DNA of 64,000 nucleotides, from contig JAFDWB010000080.1 of assembly GCA_018268675.1 (NCBI GenBank), positions 1 to 64,000 of the forward strand, in the 5' to 3' direction. The stretch is from Actinomycetota bacterium. GTDB taxonomy: Bacteria; Actinomycetota; Thermoleophilia; Solirubrobacterales; 70-9. The first letter of the stretch is position 1. Each line of letters opens with the position of its first letter. The position numbers and the translations under genes are program-made. This document shows positions 7,957-15,999 of the stretch, piece after piece. The notes below the pieces were generated by a model. That model searched no databases. It was not told where the DNA came from and saw nothing but the letters and a program-made list of their open reading frames with translations.

Positions 7957-9303
7957 ATCTCTCCTCCCGACCGCCCGCCAAACATCCTCTACATCCACTC
8001 GCACGACACCGGCCGGGTCGTGCAGCCCTACGGGTTCCAGGTCCCGACCCCGAACATCCAGATGCTGGCCGACCAGGGGGTCCTCTTCCGCGAGGCCTTC
8101 TGCGCCGCCCCGACCTGCTCCGGCAGCCGCGCCAGCCTCCTGACCGGCCTCTACTGCCACAACAACGGGATGGAGGGCCTCGCCCACCGCGGCTGGGTCC
8201 TCCACGACTATGGGCAGCACTGGGTCCACACCCTGCGCCGCGCCGGGTATCACTCGATCCTGGTCGGCGAGCAGCACATCTCCAGGGACCCAGGGGTGAT
8301 CGGCTACGACGAGATGGTCAAGGTCGAGTCGAACAAGGCCTCCGACGTAGCGCCGCTGACGATCGAGGCCCTGCGCGGCGCCAGGCAGACCGGCAAGCCG
8401 TGGTTCATGTCGGTCGGCTTCTTCGAGACCCACCGCGACTTCGCCGCGCCGACCTCGGTCCGCGACACGCTCTACTCGCTGCCGCCCGGCAACCTCCCCG
8501 ACCGCTCCGCGACGCGCCGCGACATGGCCGAGTTCAAGGCCAGCGTGCGCTCGCTCGACCAGGGGATCGGCGCCGTCCTCCACGCCCTCCACGACCTGGC
8601 GCTGGTCGACGACACCCTCGTCATCTGCACCACCGACCACGGCGTCGCCTTCCCCGGTGCCAAGGCCACCCTCACCGACCGCGGCACCGGGGTGATGATG
8701 ATCATGCGCGGCCCCGCTCCCTTCGCCGGCGGCAAGGTGGTCGACGCGCCGGTCACCCACCTCGACGTCTACCCGACCCTCTGCGACGTCGCCGCGGTCG
8801 AGCACCCCGACTGGCTCCAGGGCAGGTCGCTGATCCCGCTGCTCCGTGGCGAGGTCGAGGCGCTTCACGAGGCGACCTTCGCCGAGATGACCTACCACGC
8901 CGCCTACGAGCCGCAGCGCGCCGTCCGCACCGAGCGCTGGAAGTACATCCGCCGCTTCGACGACTTCCCCGGCCCGGTCCTCGCCAACTGCGACGACTCG
9001 GCCTCCAAGGAAATCTGGGTGGCCGCCGGCTGGGCCGACCGCCGGGTCGCCCGCGAGCAGCTCTACGACCTCGTCCTCGATCCCGCCGAGCAGAACAACC
9101 TGGCCGCCGAGCCGGTCGCCCGCGAGGCGCTCGCGGCGATGCGCCGCCGGCTCGAGGACTGGATGCGGGCGACCGACGACCCTCTGCTCGACGGCCCGGT
9201 CGCCCCGCCGCCCGGCGCCGCGGTGAACGAGCAGTGGCAGATCTCGCCCGACGAGCCGACCCGGATCGTCACCCCGGACCCGGCGGCCGCGCGCTCAGCC
9301 TGA
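7957..9303 (+). CDS. Sulfatase (alkaline-phosphatase superfamily, N-sulfoglucosamine-sulfohydrolase-like), start unclear
   Basis: A sulfate-ester or sulfamate hydrolase of about 448 aa. Seen are the N-terminal metal-binding strand NILYIHSHDTGR, the formylglycine site with PTCSGSRASLLTG, FFETHRDF, and the C-terminal metal site TTDHGVAFPGAK. The catalytic Cys is in CSGSR rather than the commoner CxPSR. The first strand begins at 7981, but from the in-frame stop at 7885 to 8016 there is no ATG, GTG, TTG or CTG. The first standard start, GTG 8017/8020, would delete the metal-binding strand. ATC 7957 or ATT 7912 would be the start, or a frameshift hides it. No signal peptide is visible. Its 3' end overlaps the convergent VWA gene by 9 bp. 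Confidence 0.8.
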   Translation: MSPPDRPPNILYIHSHDTGRVVQPYGFQVPTPNIQMLADQGVLFREAFCAAPTCSGSRASLLTGLYCHNNGMEGLAHRGWVLHDYGQHWVHTLRRAGYHSILVGEQHISRDPGVIGYDEMVKVESNKASDVAPLTIEALRGARQTGKPWFMSVGFFETHRDFAAPTSVRDTLYSLPPGNLPDRSATRRDMAEFKASVRSLDQGIGAVLHALHDLALVDDTLVICTTDHGVAFPGAKATLTDRGTGVMMIMRGPAPFAGGKVVDAPVTHLDVYPTLCDVAAVEHPDWLQGRSLIPLLRGEVEALHEATFAEMTYHAAYEPQRAVRTERWKYIRRFDDFPGPVLANCDDSASKEIWVAAGWADRRVAREQLYDLVLDPAEQNNLAAEPVAREALAAMRRRLEDWMRATDDPLLDGPVAPPPGAAVNEQWQISPDEPTRIVTPDPAAARSA

Positions 9304-10725
9304 CCGGGGGGTGCCGCCCGCGACGACGTCGACGAAGTTCTCCAGGTGGCGCGTCGTCCAGCACTCGAAGGTGCCGTCGCAGAACCGTTCATACGAGGAC
9401 ATCACCGAGTCGCCGTAGTTCCAGTAGAGCTTCGGCTCCGGGTTCAGCCAGAAGAGGCGCCCCGCCCGCTCGCTGATCCGGGCGAAGACGTCGGCGTGGG
9501 GCTCGCGGCCGTTGGTCCGGGCGTCGCCGAGCACGATCACGGTCGAGCGCGGGTCGAGGTCCTCGGAGATCTCGGTCAGGAACTCGAGCCAGACGCGGCC
9601 GTAGTCGGTGTAGCCGGAGACGTCGGCGACGCCGCCCTCGCTGGAGATCTTGCGGGCGATCGCGGCGAAGTTGCGCTCCTGCTCGAAGACGTCGGTCACC
9701 TCGGAGATCCGCTCGATGAAGACGAAGCTGCGCAGCTTGCGGAAGGAGTCGTGGAGCGCGTGGAGGACGGAGAGGAAGAAGACGCTCGCCGAGGTGACCG
9801 AAGTGGAGACGTCGCAGAGGACGTAGATCTCTGGCCGGCGCGGCCGTCTCGGCCGGTAACGCAGGTGCATCGGCACGCCGCCGGTCTCCAGCGAGGCCCG
9901 CATCGTCCGTCGCACGTCGACCGTTTGGCCCTTCTTGCGCCCGCGCTGCTCCTGGCCGAGCGTGGCAAGTCGCCGCTTCATCTGCGAGACGGCGCGGTGG
10001 ACGGCGGCGAGGTCCTGGGTCGGGGACGTGGGGAGGGCGCGGTCGAGCTCGGCCAGCGGGCGCGAGGCGGGCAGCGTCTCGGTCCGCTCGATCAGGTCGC
10101 GTTCCAGTTCGCGCCGCAGGTGGCGCTCGAATGCGGTCAGCTGGTCGCGGTCGAGCGGCGGCCGCTCCTCGCCGTCGGCGGTCGGCGGCTGGGACCCGGC
10201 GCTGAGCCCGAGCGAGCGGCGGATCCGCTGCACGTCGACGCCGACCACGCCGGAGCCCTCCTCGCGGCCGAAGGCGGCGATCGCCAGCCGCGCCAGGTCG
10301 CGCAGCGCGTTCTCGTCGCCGCGCTGCATCGCGTCGCGGATCAGCTCCGCCAGCTGCTCGGAGTCGAGGCGCTCGCCGTCGCCGGCGGGCTGGGCGCCCT
10401 GGTTGATCTCGCCGTCGCCGGGCCGCTCGCCGAGCCCCTGCTCGATCGCGCTCGCCTCGGCGGCGCGGAAGAAGTAGCGCTCGAAGATCAGCTCGAAGAC
10501 GCGGCGGTCGTCCTGGGACTTGGCGATCGTCGCCGCGAGCGCCTCGCGGAAGTCGGCCTGGTTGGTCCAAGGGACGTGTTCGAGGGCGGCGAAGGCGTCG
10601 AGGATCTCCGACGTCCCGACCGCGACGCCCTCCCCGCGCAGCTCCTCGCAGAAGCCGAGCAGCTTCGCGCCGAACCCCGGTGGGCCGGGGTCCGCCTTGG
10701 GACCGTAGGGCGAGGCGGGGCTCAC
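9295..10725 (-). CDS. VWA domain protein, CoxE-like
   Basis: A 476-aa cytoplasmic protein of the CoxE/YehP-like von Willebrand A group. The C-terminal VWA domain shows a MIDAS-like IYVLCDVSTSVTSAS, then TDYGRVW and VIVLGDARTNG. The N-terminal third is a helical region (FGAKLLGFCEELRGEGV...). Such proteins work with a MoxR AAA+ ATPase in maturation or metal-insertion chaperone pairs. The expected MoxR gene is present at 13634-14506 on the same strand, but about 2.9 kb away. The start GTG 10725 lies 18 bp from the divergent ABC permease start. Confidence 0.82.
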   Translation of the reverse strand: MSPASPYGPKADPGPPGFGAKLLGFCEELRGEGVAVGTSEILDAFAALEHVPWTNQADFREALAATIAKSQDDRRVFELIFERYFFRAAEASAIEQGLGERPGDGEINQGAQPAGDGERLDSEQLAELIRDAMQRGDENALRDLARLAIAAFGREEGSGVVGVDVQRIRRSLGLSAGSQPPTADGEERPPLDRDQLTAFERHLRRELERDLIERTETLPASRPLAELDRALPTSPTQDLAAVHRAVSQMKRRLATLGQEQRGRKKGQTVDVRRTMRASLETGGVPMHLRYRPRRPRRPEIYVLCDVSTSVTSASVFFLSVLHALHDSFRKLRSFVFIERISEVTDVFEQERNFAAIARKISSEGGVADVSGYTDYGRVWLEFLTEISEDLDPRSTVIVLGDARTNGREPHADVFARISERAGRLFWLNPEPKLYWNYGDSVMSSYERFCDGTFECWTTRHLENFVDVVAGGTPRSG

Positions 10726-10743
10726 CGCACCGATAATAGGGCG

Positions 10744-12339
10744 ATGGATGCGGCGGATCGGTCGGCCGGGAAGGTGCTCGCCGCGGGCGACCCGGTGGCC
10801 GCGATGAAGGCGATGCGGGCGGCGCGGCGGCGGCGCTACGTGGCCCGCACCGACGTGATGGAGGTGCTCTACCGGGTCTACCTCTGGGCGCTCGGCGCGC
10901 TCTTCGGGCTCGCCTTCCTCGCCGGCGCGCTCCACGAAGTGCCCGCCGGACCGAGCGCGGTGGCCGGCATCCGCGTCCACGCGCCGGCGGTGATCGGGCT
11001 CGCGGTCGCGGTGTTGGTGCTGGCCGGCCTGCGCTCCGGCGCCCGCGGCGGCCCGCTGGCGATCGAGGCCGCCGAGGTCCGCTACACGCTGCTGGCGCCG
11101 GTCTCGCGGCGCACCGCGCTGCGCCCGGCGGCGCTCCAGCAGCTGCGCGTGGCGACGATCGCCGGGGCGGTGCTCGGCGCCCTCGTCGGCAACTTCGTCT
11201 TCCGCCGCTTCCCGGGGACGGCGCTGGAGTGGATCGGCTCGCTGGCGGCGTTCGGCGCGCTGGTGCCGATCGCGGTGCTCGGCGCGGCGCTCCTCGCCTC
11301 CGGGCGGCGGCTGCGCCCGGCGCTCGCCGCGGCGCTCGGGCTCGCCCTGGTCGGGTGGTCGGTACTCGACCTGGCGCTCGGTCGGCACAGCTCCCCGGCG
11401 ACGATGCTCGGCGACCTGGCGACGCTGCCGCTGCAGCACGGGGCGAGCGCCGGGCCGGCGGGGCTCGGGGCGGGCCTCGTCCTGGCGCTGCTCGCAGTGG
11501 GCCTCCTCGGGATCGGCGGCCTCGGCCTCGAGGCGGCGCGCCGCCGCGCCGACCTGGTCGCCGAGATGCGCTTCTCCGCCTCGGTCCAGGACCTGCGCAC
11601 GGTGATCCTCCTGCGCCGCCAGCTCGCCTCCGAGCACCCGCGCCGCACGCCGTGGCTGCGGCTCGCGGGCGGCGGCGCGCACCCGATCTGGCGGCGTGCC
11701 TGGCAGAGCTTCCTGCGCTGGCCCGTGGTCCGGATCGGCCGCGTCCTCGTCCTCGCGGTCGCCGCCGGGGCGGTCGCCGTCGCCGGCTTCAGCCAGACCC
11801 CGGTGCTGTTCGCCCTGCCCGGCCCGCTGCTCTTCGTCGCCGCCCTCGATCTGATCGAGCCGCTCGCGCAGGAGATGGACCACCCCTCGCGACGCCTGCT
11901 CCTGCCGCTGCCGAGCGCGGTTCTAGTGCGTCGCCACCTGCTCGCGCCGGCGGTGGCGACCGGCGTCGTCCTCGCGGTCGCGGCGGTGGCCGCGGCGGCG
12001 ATCGGCGGCAACCCGGCCCTGGCGCTCGGCGTCGGCGCCGTCAGCCTCGTCCCCTGCGCCTTCGTGCTCGCCTGCGCGGCGGCGGTCAGCGCCACCAACG
12101 ACCCCTACGAGTTCGCCCTGATGGCGCCGGAAATGAGCCAGGCGGTCAACTTCGCCCCGCTGCTCTTCGCCGCGGGCGGCGTCTTCCTGCCCCTTTTCGC
12201 CGCCTGGAAGGTCGAAGGCGGCGACGGCGCCCGGGTCGGCGCCGCCTTCGGCGTGGCGCCGATCGTCGCCGGCTTCGCCCTGATCGGCGTCGCCGTGCTC
12301 ACCTGGCGCGCCGACAAACGCGAACGGGGGGCGATGTGA
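10744..12339 (+). CDS. ABC exporter membrane subunit (unclassified)
   Basis: A 531-aa integral membrane protein with about ten to twelve hydrophobic segments in two blocks (roughly residues 45-240 and 325-520) separated by a basic cytoplasmic stretch. No catalytic motif is present. It is identified as a transporter subunit by its ATGTGA overlap with the downstream ABC ATPase gene. The arrangement resembles ABC-2-type or multidrug exporters of actinobacteria; the substrate is unknown. RVYLWALGALFGLAFL is the first clear membrane helix. Confidence 0.72.
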   Translation: MDAADRSAGKVLAAGDPVAAMKAMRAARRRRYVARTDVMEVLYRVYLWALGALFGLAFLAGALHEVPAGPSAVAGIRVHAPAVIGLAVAVLVLAGLRSGARGGPLAIEAAEVRYTLLAPVSRRTALRPAALQQLRVATIAGAVLGALVGNFVFRRFPGTALEWIGSLAAFGALVPIAVLGAALLASGRRLRPALAAALGLALVGWSVLDLALGRHSSPATMLGDLATLPLQHGASAGPAGLGAGLVLALLAVGLLGIGGLGLEAARRRADLVAEMRFSASVQDLRTVILLRRQLASEHPRRTPWLRLAGGGAHPIWRRAWQSFLRWPVVRIGRVLVLAVAAGAVAVAGFSQTPVLFALPGPLLFVAALDLIEPLAQEMDHPSRRLLLPLPSAVLVRRHLLAPAVATGVVLAVAAVAAAAIGGNPALALGVGAVSLVPCAFVLACAAAVSATNDPYEFALMAPEMSQAVNFAPLLFAAGGVFLPLFAAWKVEGGDGARVGAAFGVAPIVAGFALIGVAVLTWRADKRERGAM

Positions 12340-13067
12340 GCGGCGCGATCGAGGCGACCAGCGGCGCCGTCGATACGCCGCCGCTCGTCGCCCACGGCCT
12401 CGGCCGCACCTATGACGGGTACATCGCCCTCGGCTCCTTCACGGTCGAGGTCGCGGCGGGCGAGCTGGTCGCCCTGATCGGGCCGAACGGGGCGGGAAAG
12501 ACGACCTTCCTCAACCTCGCCGCCGGGCTGCTCGAGCCGACCGCGGGCCGAATCGAGGTCGCCGGCCAGCCGCCCGGCTCGCTCGCCGCCCGCCGCGCCC
12601 TCTCCTATCTCCCCGATTCGCCCGTCTTCTACGAAGACCTGAGCGTCGCCGAGCACCTCGAATACGTCGCCGCCCTTCACGGCACCGAGGGCCCGACTGC
12701 GCGCATCGAGGAGCTGATCGGCCGGCTCGGCCTCGACGGCTGGGAGGACGCCCTCGGCGCCGAACTCTCAAAGGGCATGAAGCAGAAGGCCTCGATCGCC
12801 CTCGCCCTCGTCCGCCCCTTCGCCGTCCTCCTCGCCGACGAGCCCCTCGACGGCCTCGACCCTCCGAGCCGCGAAGTCCTCTTCGACCTCCTCGCCGAGA
12901 CCAGGGCCGCCGGCGCCGCGATCGTCGTCTCCACCCACCGCCCCGACGTGATCGCCGCCGCCGACCGCTGCGTCGCCCTCCGCGACGGCCGCCTCGCCTA
13001 CGACGGCGCACCGGACCCCGCGGTGCTGGAGAGGTTGTTCGATGCGAGCGAGTTGGAGGGGGCTTAG
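12336..13067 (+). CDS. ABC exporter ATP-binding subunit
   Basis: A 243-aa ATPase. Walker A is GPNGAGKTT, Walker B is VLLADEPLDGLD and the H-loop lies in STHRPD. The signature is LSKGMKQK, a variant of LSGGQ often seen in CcmA/DrrA-like exporters. GTG 12336 overlaps the stop of the membrane-subunit gene (ATGTGA), so the two are translated together. It should energise the upstream 12-TM-like subunit. An F1 palindromic element begins 26 bp after its stop. Confidence 0.87.
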   Translation: MSGAIEATSGAVDTPPLVAHGLGRTYDGYIALGSFTVEVAAGELVALIGPNGAGKTTFLNLAAGLLEPTAGRIEVAGQPPGSLAARRALSYLPDSPVFYEDLSVAEHLEYVAALHGTEGPTARIEELIGRLGLDGWEDALGAELSKGMKQKASIALALVRPFAVLLADEPLDGLDPPSREVLFDLLAETRAAGAAIVVSTHRPDVIAAADRCVALRDGRLAYDGAPDPAVLERLFDASELEGA

Positions 13068-13092
13068 GGGCGGGCGCCCCGTCCGAGGTGGC

Positions 13093-13559
13093 CCCGGGCG
13101 CCTCATGGGGGTCCTGGCAGGCTGTGACCCCCATGAGGCGCCCGGGACGTGAGGGGTGCGTGGGAAAGAGGGCACGGGATCGTGACGAAGATGTCGGGGA
13201 CGTCACGCTTCCGTGCGGTCTGAAGGCTGAGATCGGGGCGCCGGAACCCGCTGCAGCGACAGGTGTCGCTGGGACGACACCTGTCGCTGCAGCGTGTCCC
13301 GGACGTCCGAGGAAGACGGGAGGAAGGGTGACGGACCTCCCTTTCCCCGGCCGACCCCGGTCAGCTGTTCTTTTTGCCGGACTGGTCGGCATAAAGAACA
13401 GCTGGACGGAGGGGCGTCCTCCTGGCGACGGCGAATTCCCACATCCGTGACGGACCCGTGGCGCTCCCGTGACCCCCACGCGACCCTTCCTCCTCTCCCC
13501 CCAGACCCGGCCGTCTCGGCCGCGGCCACAGCCTGCCAGGGTCGTGGCCGAGACGGCCG
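13093..13559. repeat. F1 composite palindromic element, longest copy
   Basis: A 467-bp non-coding element in the 566-bp gap between convergent genes. Hairpin A (13093-13146) has perfect 21-nt arms and loop CTGGCAGGCTGT. Hairpin B (13249-13294) has perfect 20-nt arms and loop CTGGGA. Hairpin C (13362-13404) has CAGCTGTTCTTT arms around a TGCCG/CGGCA inner stem. Hairpin D (13508-13559) has 20-nt arms with two G-T pairs and loop ACAGCCTGCCAG, the exact reverse complement of the A loop. Segments between the hairpins match the copy at 36011-36300, which lacks B and C. Bases 13560-13633 hold no feature I recognise. Confidence 0.88.
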
Positions 13560-13633
13560 CGTCCCTTGCCCCATCGGGCGACAGCTATCAACGGCCCATA
13601 CCTCGGGGCGGTTCCGGCTTTCGTCGCCGACCG

Positions 13634-14506
13634 CTACGCCGCGCGGTCCGGCAGTTTCATCCCCACCCGCTCCGCCACCAGGTCGATGTCGGTGCGGTGC
13701 TTGACGATGATCGACATCGAGTTGGCGAAGGTCTCGCGGTCGATGTCGTCGACGCCCATCAGCAGGAGGGTCCGGGCCCAGTCGATCGACTCGGCGATCG
13801 AGGGGGGCTTCTTCAGGTCGAGGTCGCGGACCATGCCGACCACCTCGACCAGGCGCCGGGCCAGCTCGCGCGGCATCTCGGGGGCGTGGAGGAGGACGAT
13901 CTCGATCTCCCGCTCGACCCCCGGGTAATCGAGCCAAAGGTAGAGGCAGCGGCGCTTCAGCGCCTCGGTCAGCTCGCGCGAGTCGTTCGAGGTGAGGATC
14001 ACGATCGGCATCGTCGTGGCGCTGATCTGGCCCAGCTCGGGGATCGTGATCTGGAAGTCGGAGAGGAGCTCCAGCAGCATCGCCTCGAACTCCTGGTCGG
14101 TCTTGTCGATCTCGTCGATCAGCAGGACCACCGGCTCCTCGCTCGCGATCGCCTGCATCAGCGGCCGGGTGAGCAGGAACTCGGCGCCGAAGATGTCCTC
14201 CTGGACGTCTTCCCAGCCGGCGTCGCCGCCCGCCTGGATCCGCAGCAGCTGCTTACGGTAGTTCCACTCGTACATCGCCTTCGCCTCGTCGAGCCCCTCG
14301 TAGCACTGCAGGCGCACCAGCGGCCGGCCGGTCGAGCGCGAGAGCGCCTTCGCCAGCTCGGTCTTCCCGACCCCCGCCGGGCCCTCGACCAGGATCGGCT
14401 TCCCCAAGCGCTGGGCGAGGAAGGAGACCAGGGCGGCGGGCTCGTCGGCGAGGTAGCCGACCTCGGCGAGCGCGCGCTTCACCGCCTCCACGGACTCGTC
14501 TGCCAT
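13634..14506 (-). CDS. MoxR-family AAA+ ATPase
   Basis: A 290-aa ATPase. Walker A is VEGPAGVGKTELAKAL, Walker B is VVLLIDEIDKTD, sensor 1 is VILTSNDSRELTEAL, and the arginine finger region is RRCLYLWLDYPG. This is the MoxR/CoxD type that acts with a VWA protein to remodel or mature partner enzymes. The CoxE-like partner is at 9295-10725 on the same strand, with an ABC exporter and a repeat element inserted between them. The start at 14506 is 24 bp from the divergent small membrane gene. Confidence 0.88.
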   Translation of the reverse strand: MADESVEAVKRALAEVGYLADEPAALVSFLAQRLGKPILVEGPAGVGKTELAKALSRSTGRPLVRLQCYEGLDEAKAMYEWNYRKQLLRIQAGGDAGWEDVQEDIFGAEFLLTRPLMQAIASEEPVVLLIDEIDKTDQEFEAMLLELLSDFQITIPELGQISATTMPIVILTSNDSRELTEALKRRCLYLWLDYPGVEREIEIVLLHAPEMPRELARRLVEVVGMVRDLDLKKPPSIAESIDWARTLLLMGVDDIDRETFANSMSIIVKHRTDIDLVAERVGMKLPDRAA

Positions 14507-14530
14507 GCGGGCGATGATAATCAGCCGCCC

Positions 14531-14773
14531 GTGCTCGACCTCTTCCCGCCGATCGCGGCGCTCCCGCACAGCCCCGGCCCCTACCTCGCCCTCGTCCTCG
14601 TCGGCTTCGCGGTCGGGATCGGCGGTCACCTCTTCAAGGTGCGCTGGCTGGTCGGCGTGGGGATCGCCCTGATCGTCGTCGGCGCGCTGCTACTGCCGGT
14701 CGCGGCCGGCATCCCGAGCGGCGAAAAGAGCCCGCCCGCCGAAGAATCCTTCGGTACCGAACTCGGCGAATGA
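14531..14773 (+). CDS. Small membrane protein of unknown function
   Basis: An 80-aa protein with two hydrophobic segments (YLALVLVGFAVGIGGHL and WLVGVGIALIVVGALLLP) joined by a short KVRW linker, then an acidic soluble tail. Not recognised as a named family. GTG 14531 is chosen because it gives a start close to the divergent moxR promoter region. It ends 79 bp before the lipoprotein start. Confidence 0.6.
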   Translation: MLDLFPPIAALPHSPGPYLALVLVGFAVGIGGHLFKVRWLVGVGIALIVVGALLLPVAAGIPSGEKSPPAEESFGTELGE

Positions 14774-14852
14774 AGTCAACTCGGGCCGCGAGCGCCCGGC
14801 GGAGCCCGTACAGTTGGAGGTCCTCCGTTACCGACCGAAGGAGCCCGATCAC

Positions 14853-15995
14853 TTGAGCCGCAGACGAACTTTCGCCCTGCTTGCCGCGTTCGCCGCGCTG
14901 GCGGCCCTGCTCAGCGCCTGCGGGGGTGGCGGGGGCAGCAGCGCCGATCCCCAGCAGGTGATCGAAAGCGCGACCCTCGAAGGGGTGGAAAGCGGCAACA
15001 TCGACCTGTCGCTCGAGGTCAAGGCGGAAGGGAAGCACGGCGGCGAGGTGAAGGTCGAGCTCAACGGCCCCTTCCAGTCGACCGGCAAGAACAGCATCCC
15101 CGAACTGGCCCTGGAAGCCAAGGCGAACGGCGAAGCGGGCGGCGAAAAGGTCGACTTCGAAGGCGGCCTCACCGTTCTCGGCGACCGCGCCTACATCGGC
15201 TACAAGGGCAAGGAGTACGAAGTCGAACCGACCACCTTCGGCTTCATCAAGTCGGGCTTCGAAGAAGCGCAGCAGGAAGGCGCGAAGGAAAGCAAGGGCG
15301 GCGAAGCGACCGCGTGTCAGAAGGCGGCGACCTCGCTGAAGCTCGAAGAATTCGTCCAGAACCTCGAAAACGCGGGCAGCGAGGAAGTCGAAGGCGTGAA
15401 GACCGTCAAGCTGAGCGGCGACCTCGAACCGAAGAGCGCGATCGACACGGTGATCAAGCTGCTCGAAACGCCGGCCTGCGCGTCGGAGCTGGAAGCCACC
15501 GGGTCGCTCCCGCTGGGTGAACTCAAGGCCCAGCAGCGGCAGCTCACGGACGCGATCAAGACCGCCCACGTCGAGGTCTACGTCGGCGAAAGCGACCACA
15601 TCATCCGCAAGGTGGTGGCCGACCTCTCGATCGAACCCCCGGGCACCGGCGAAAAGGCCGAAGTCGAGCTCGACCTCACGCTCGGTCAGGTGAACGAACC
15701 GCAGACGATCAAGGCGCCGTCGGGCGCGGAACCGCTGCAGAAGCTGTTCCTCCAGCTCGGCATCAACCCGATCGAACTGCTCGGGATGATGGAAGGCGGC
15801 GGCAGCCAGAATCTCGGCGGTCTGCTCGAAGGCGTCACCGGCGCGATGGGCGGCGGGGCGTCGGCGGGGGGCGGCAACTCGGGCGCGGCGGAACTCGAAC
15901 TGCCTTCGGGCGGACCGTCTAAGGAATTCACCGAATGCATCAAGAAGGCCAACGGCGCGACCGACCTGCAGAAGTGCGCCACCCTGATGGAATAG
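14853..15995 (+). CDS. Secreted lipoprotein, LppX/LprAFG-like or LolA-like fold (unassigned)
   Basis: A 380-aa lipoprotein. The signal peptide RRRTFALLAAFAALAALLSAC ends in a lipobox LSAC, followed by a Gly-rich linker and a repetitive, charged beta-rich domain (residues about 50-330) and a Gly/Ser-rich segment near 330-350. Two cysteine pairs lie late in the protein (ATACQKA, TPACAS; FTECIKK, LQKCAT). TTG 14853 is chosen because AAGGAG lies about 10 bp upstream and it places the signal peptide at the start. Glu is encoded mainly by GAA, the opposite of cytoplasmic genes here. The function is not known; anchored lipid or glycolipid carriers share this fold type. Confidence 0.72.
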   Translation: MSRRRTFALLAAFAALAALLSACGGGGGSSADPQQVIESATLEGVESGNIDLSLEVKAEGKHGGEVKVELNGPFQSTGKNSIPELALEAKANGEAGGEKVDFEGGLTVLGDRAYIGYKGKEYEVEPTTFGFIKSGFEEAQQEGAKESKGGEATACQKAATSLKLEEFVQNLENAGSEEVEGVKTVKLSGDLEPKSAIDTVIKLLETPACASELEATGSLPLGELKAQQRQLTDAIKTAHVEVYVGESDHIIRKVVADLSIEPPGTGEKAEVELDLTLGQVNEPQTIKAPSGAEPLQKLFLQLGINPIELLGMMEGGGSQNLGGLLEGVTGAMGGGASAGGGNSGAAELELPSGGPSKEFTECIKKANGATDLQKCATLME

Positions 15996-15999
15996 GCGC

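Noticed and set aside
13093-13559. CRISPR array reading of the repeated palindromes
   Set aside because: Units are few, of unequal spacing, and are single hairpins rather than direct repeats with unique spacers; no cas gene is present.
13469-14773. Long plus-strand frame through the moxR region
   Set aside because: It is antisense to moxR up to 14506; only the last 80 codons (from 14531) look like a real membrane protein.
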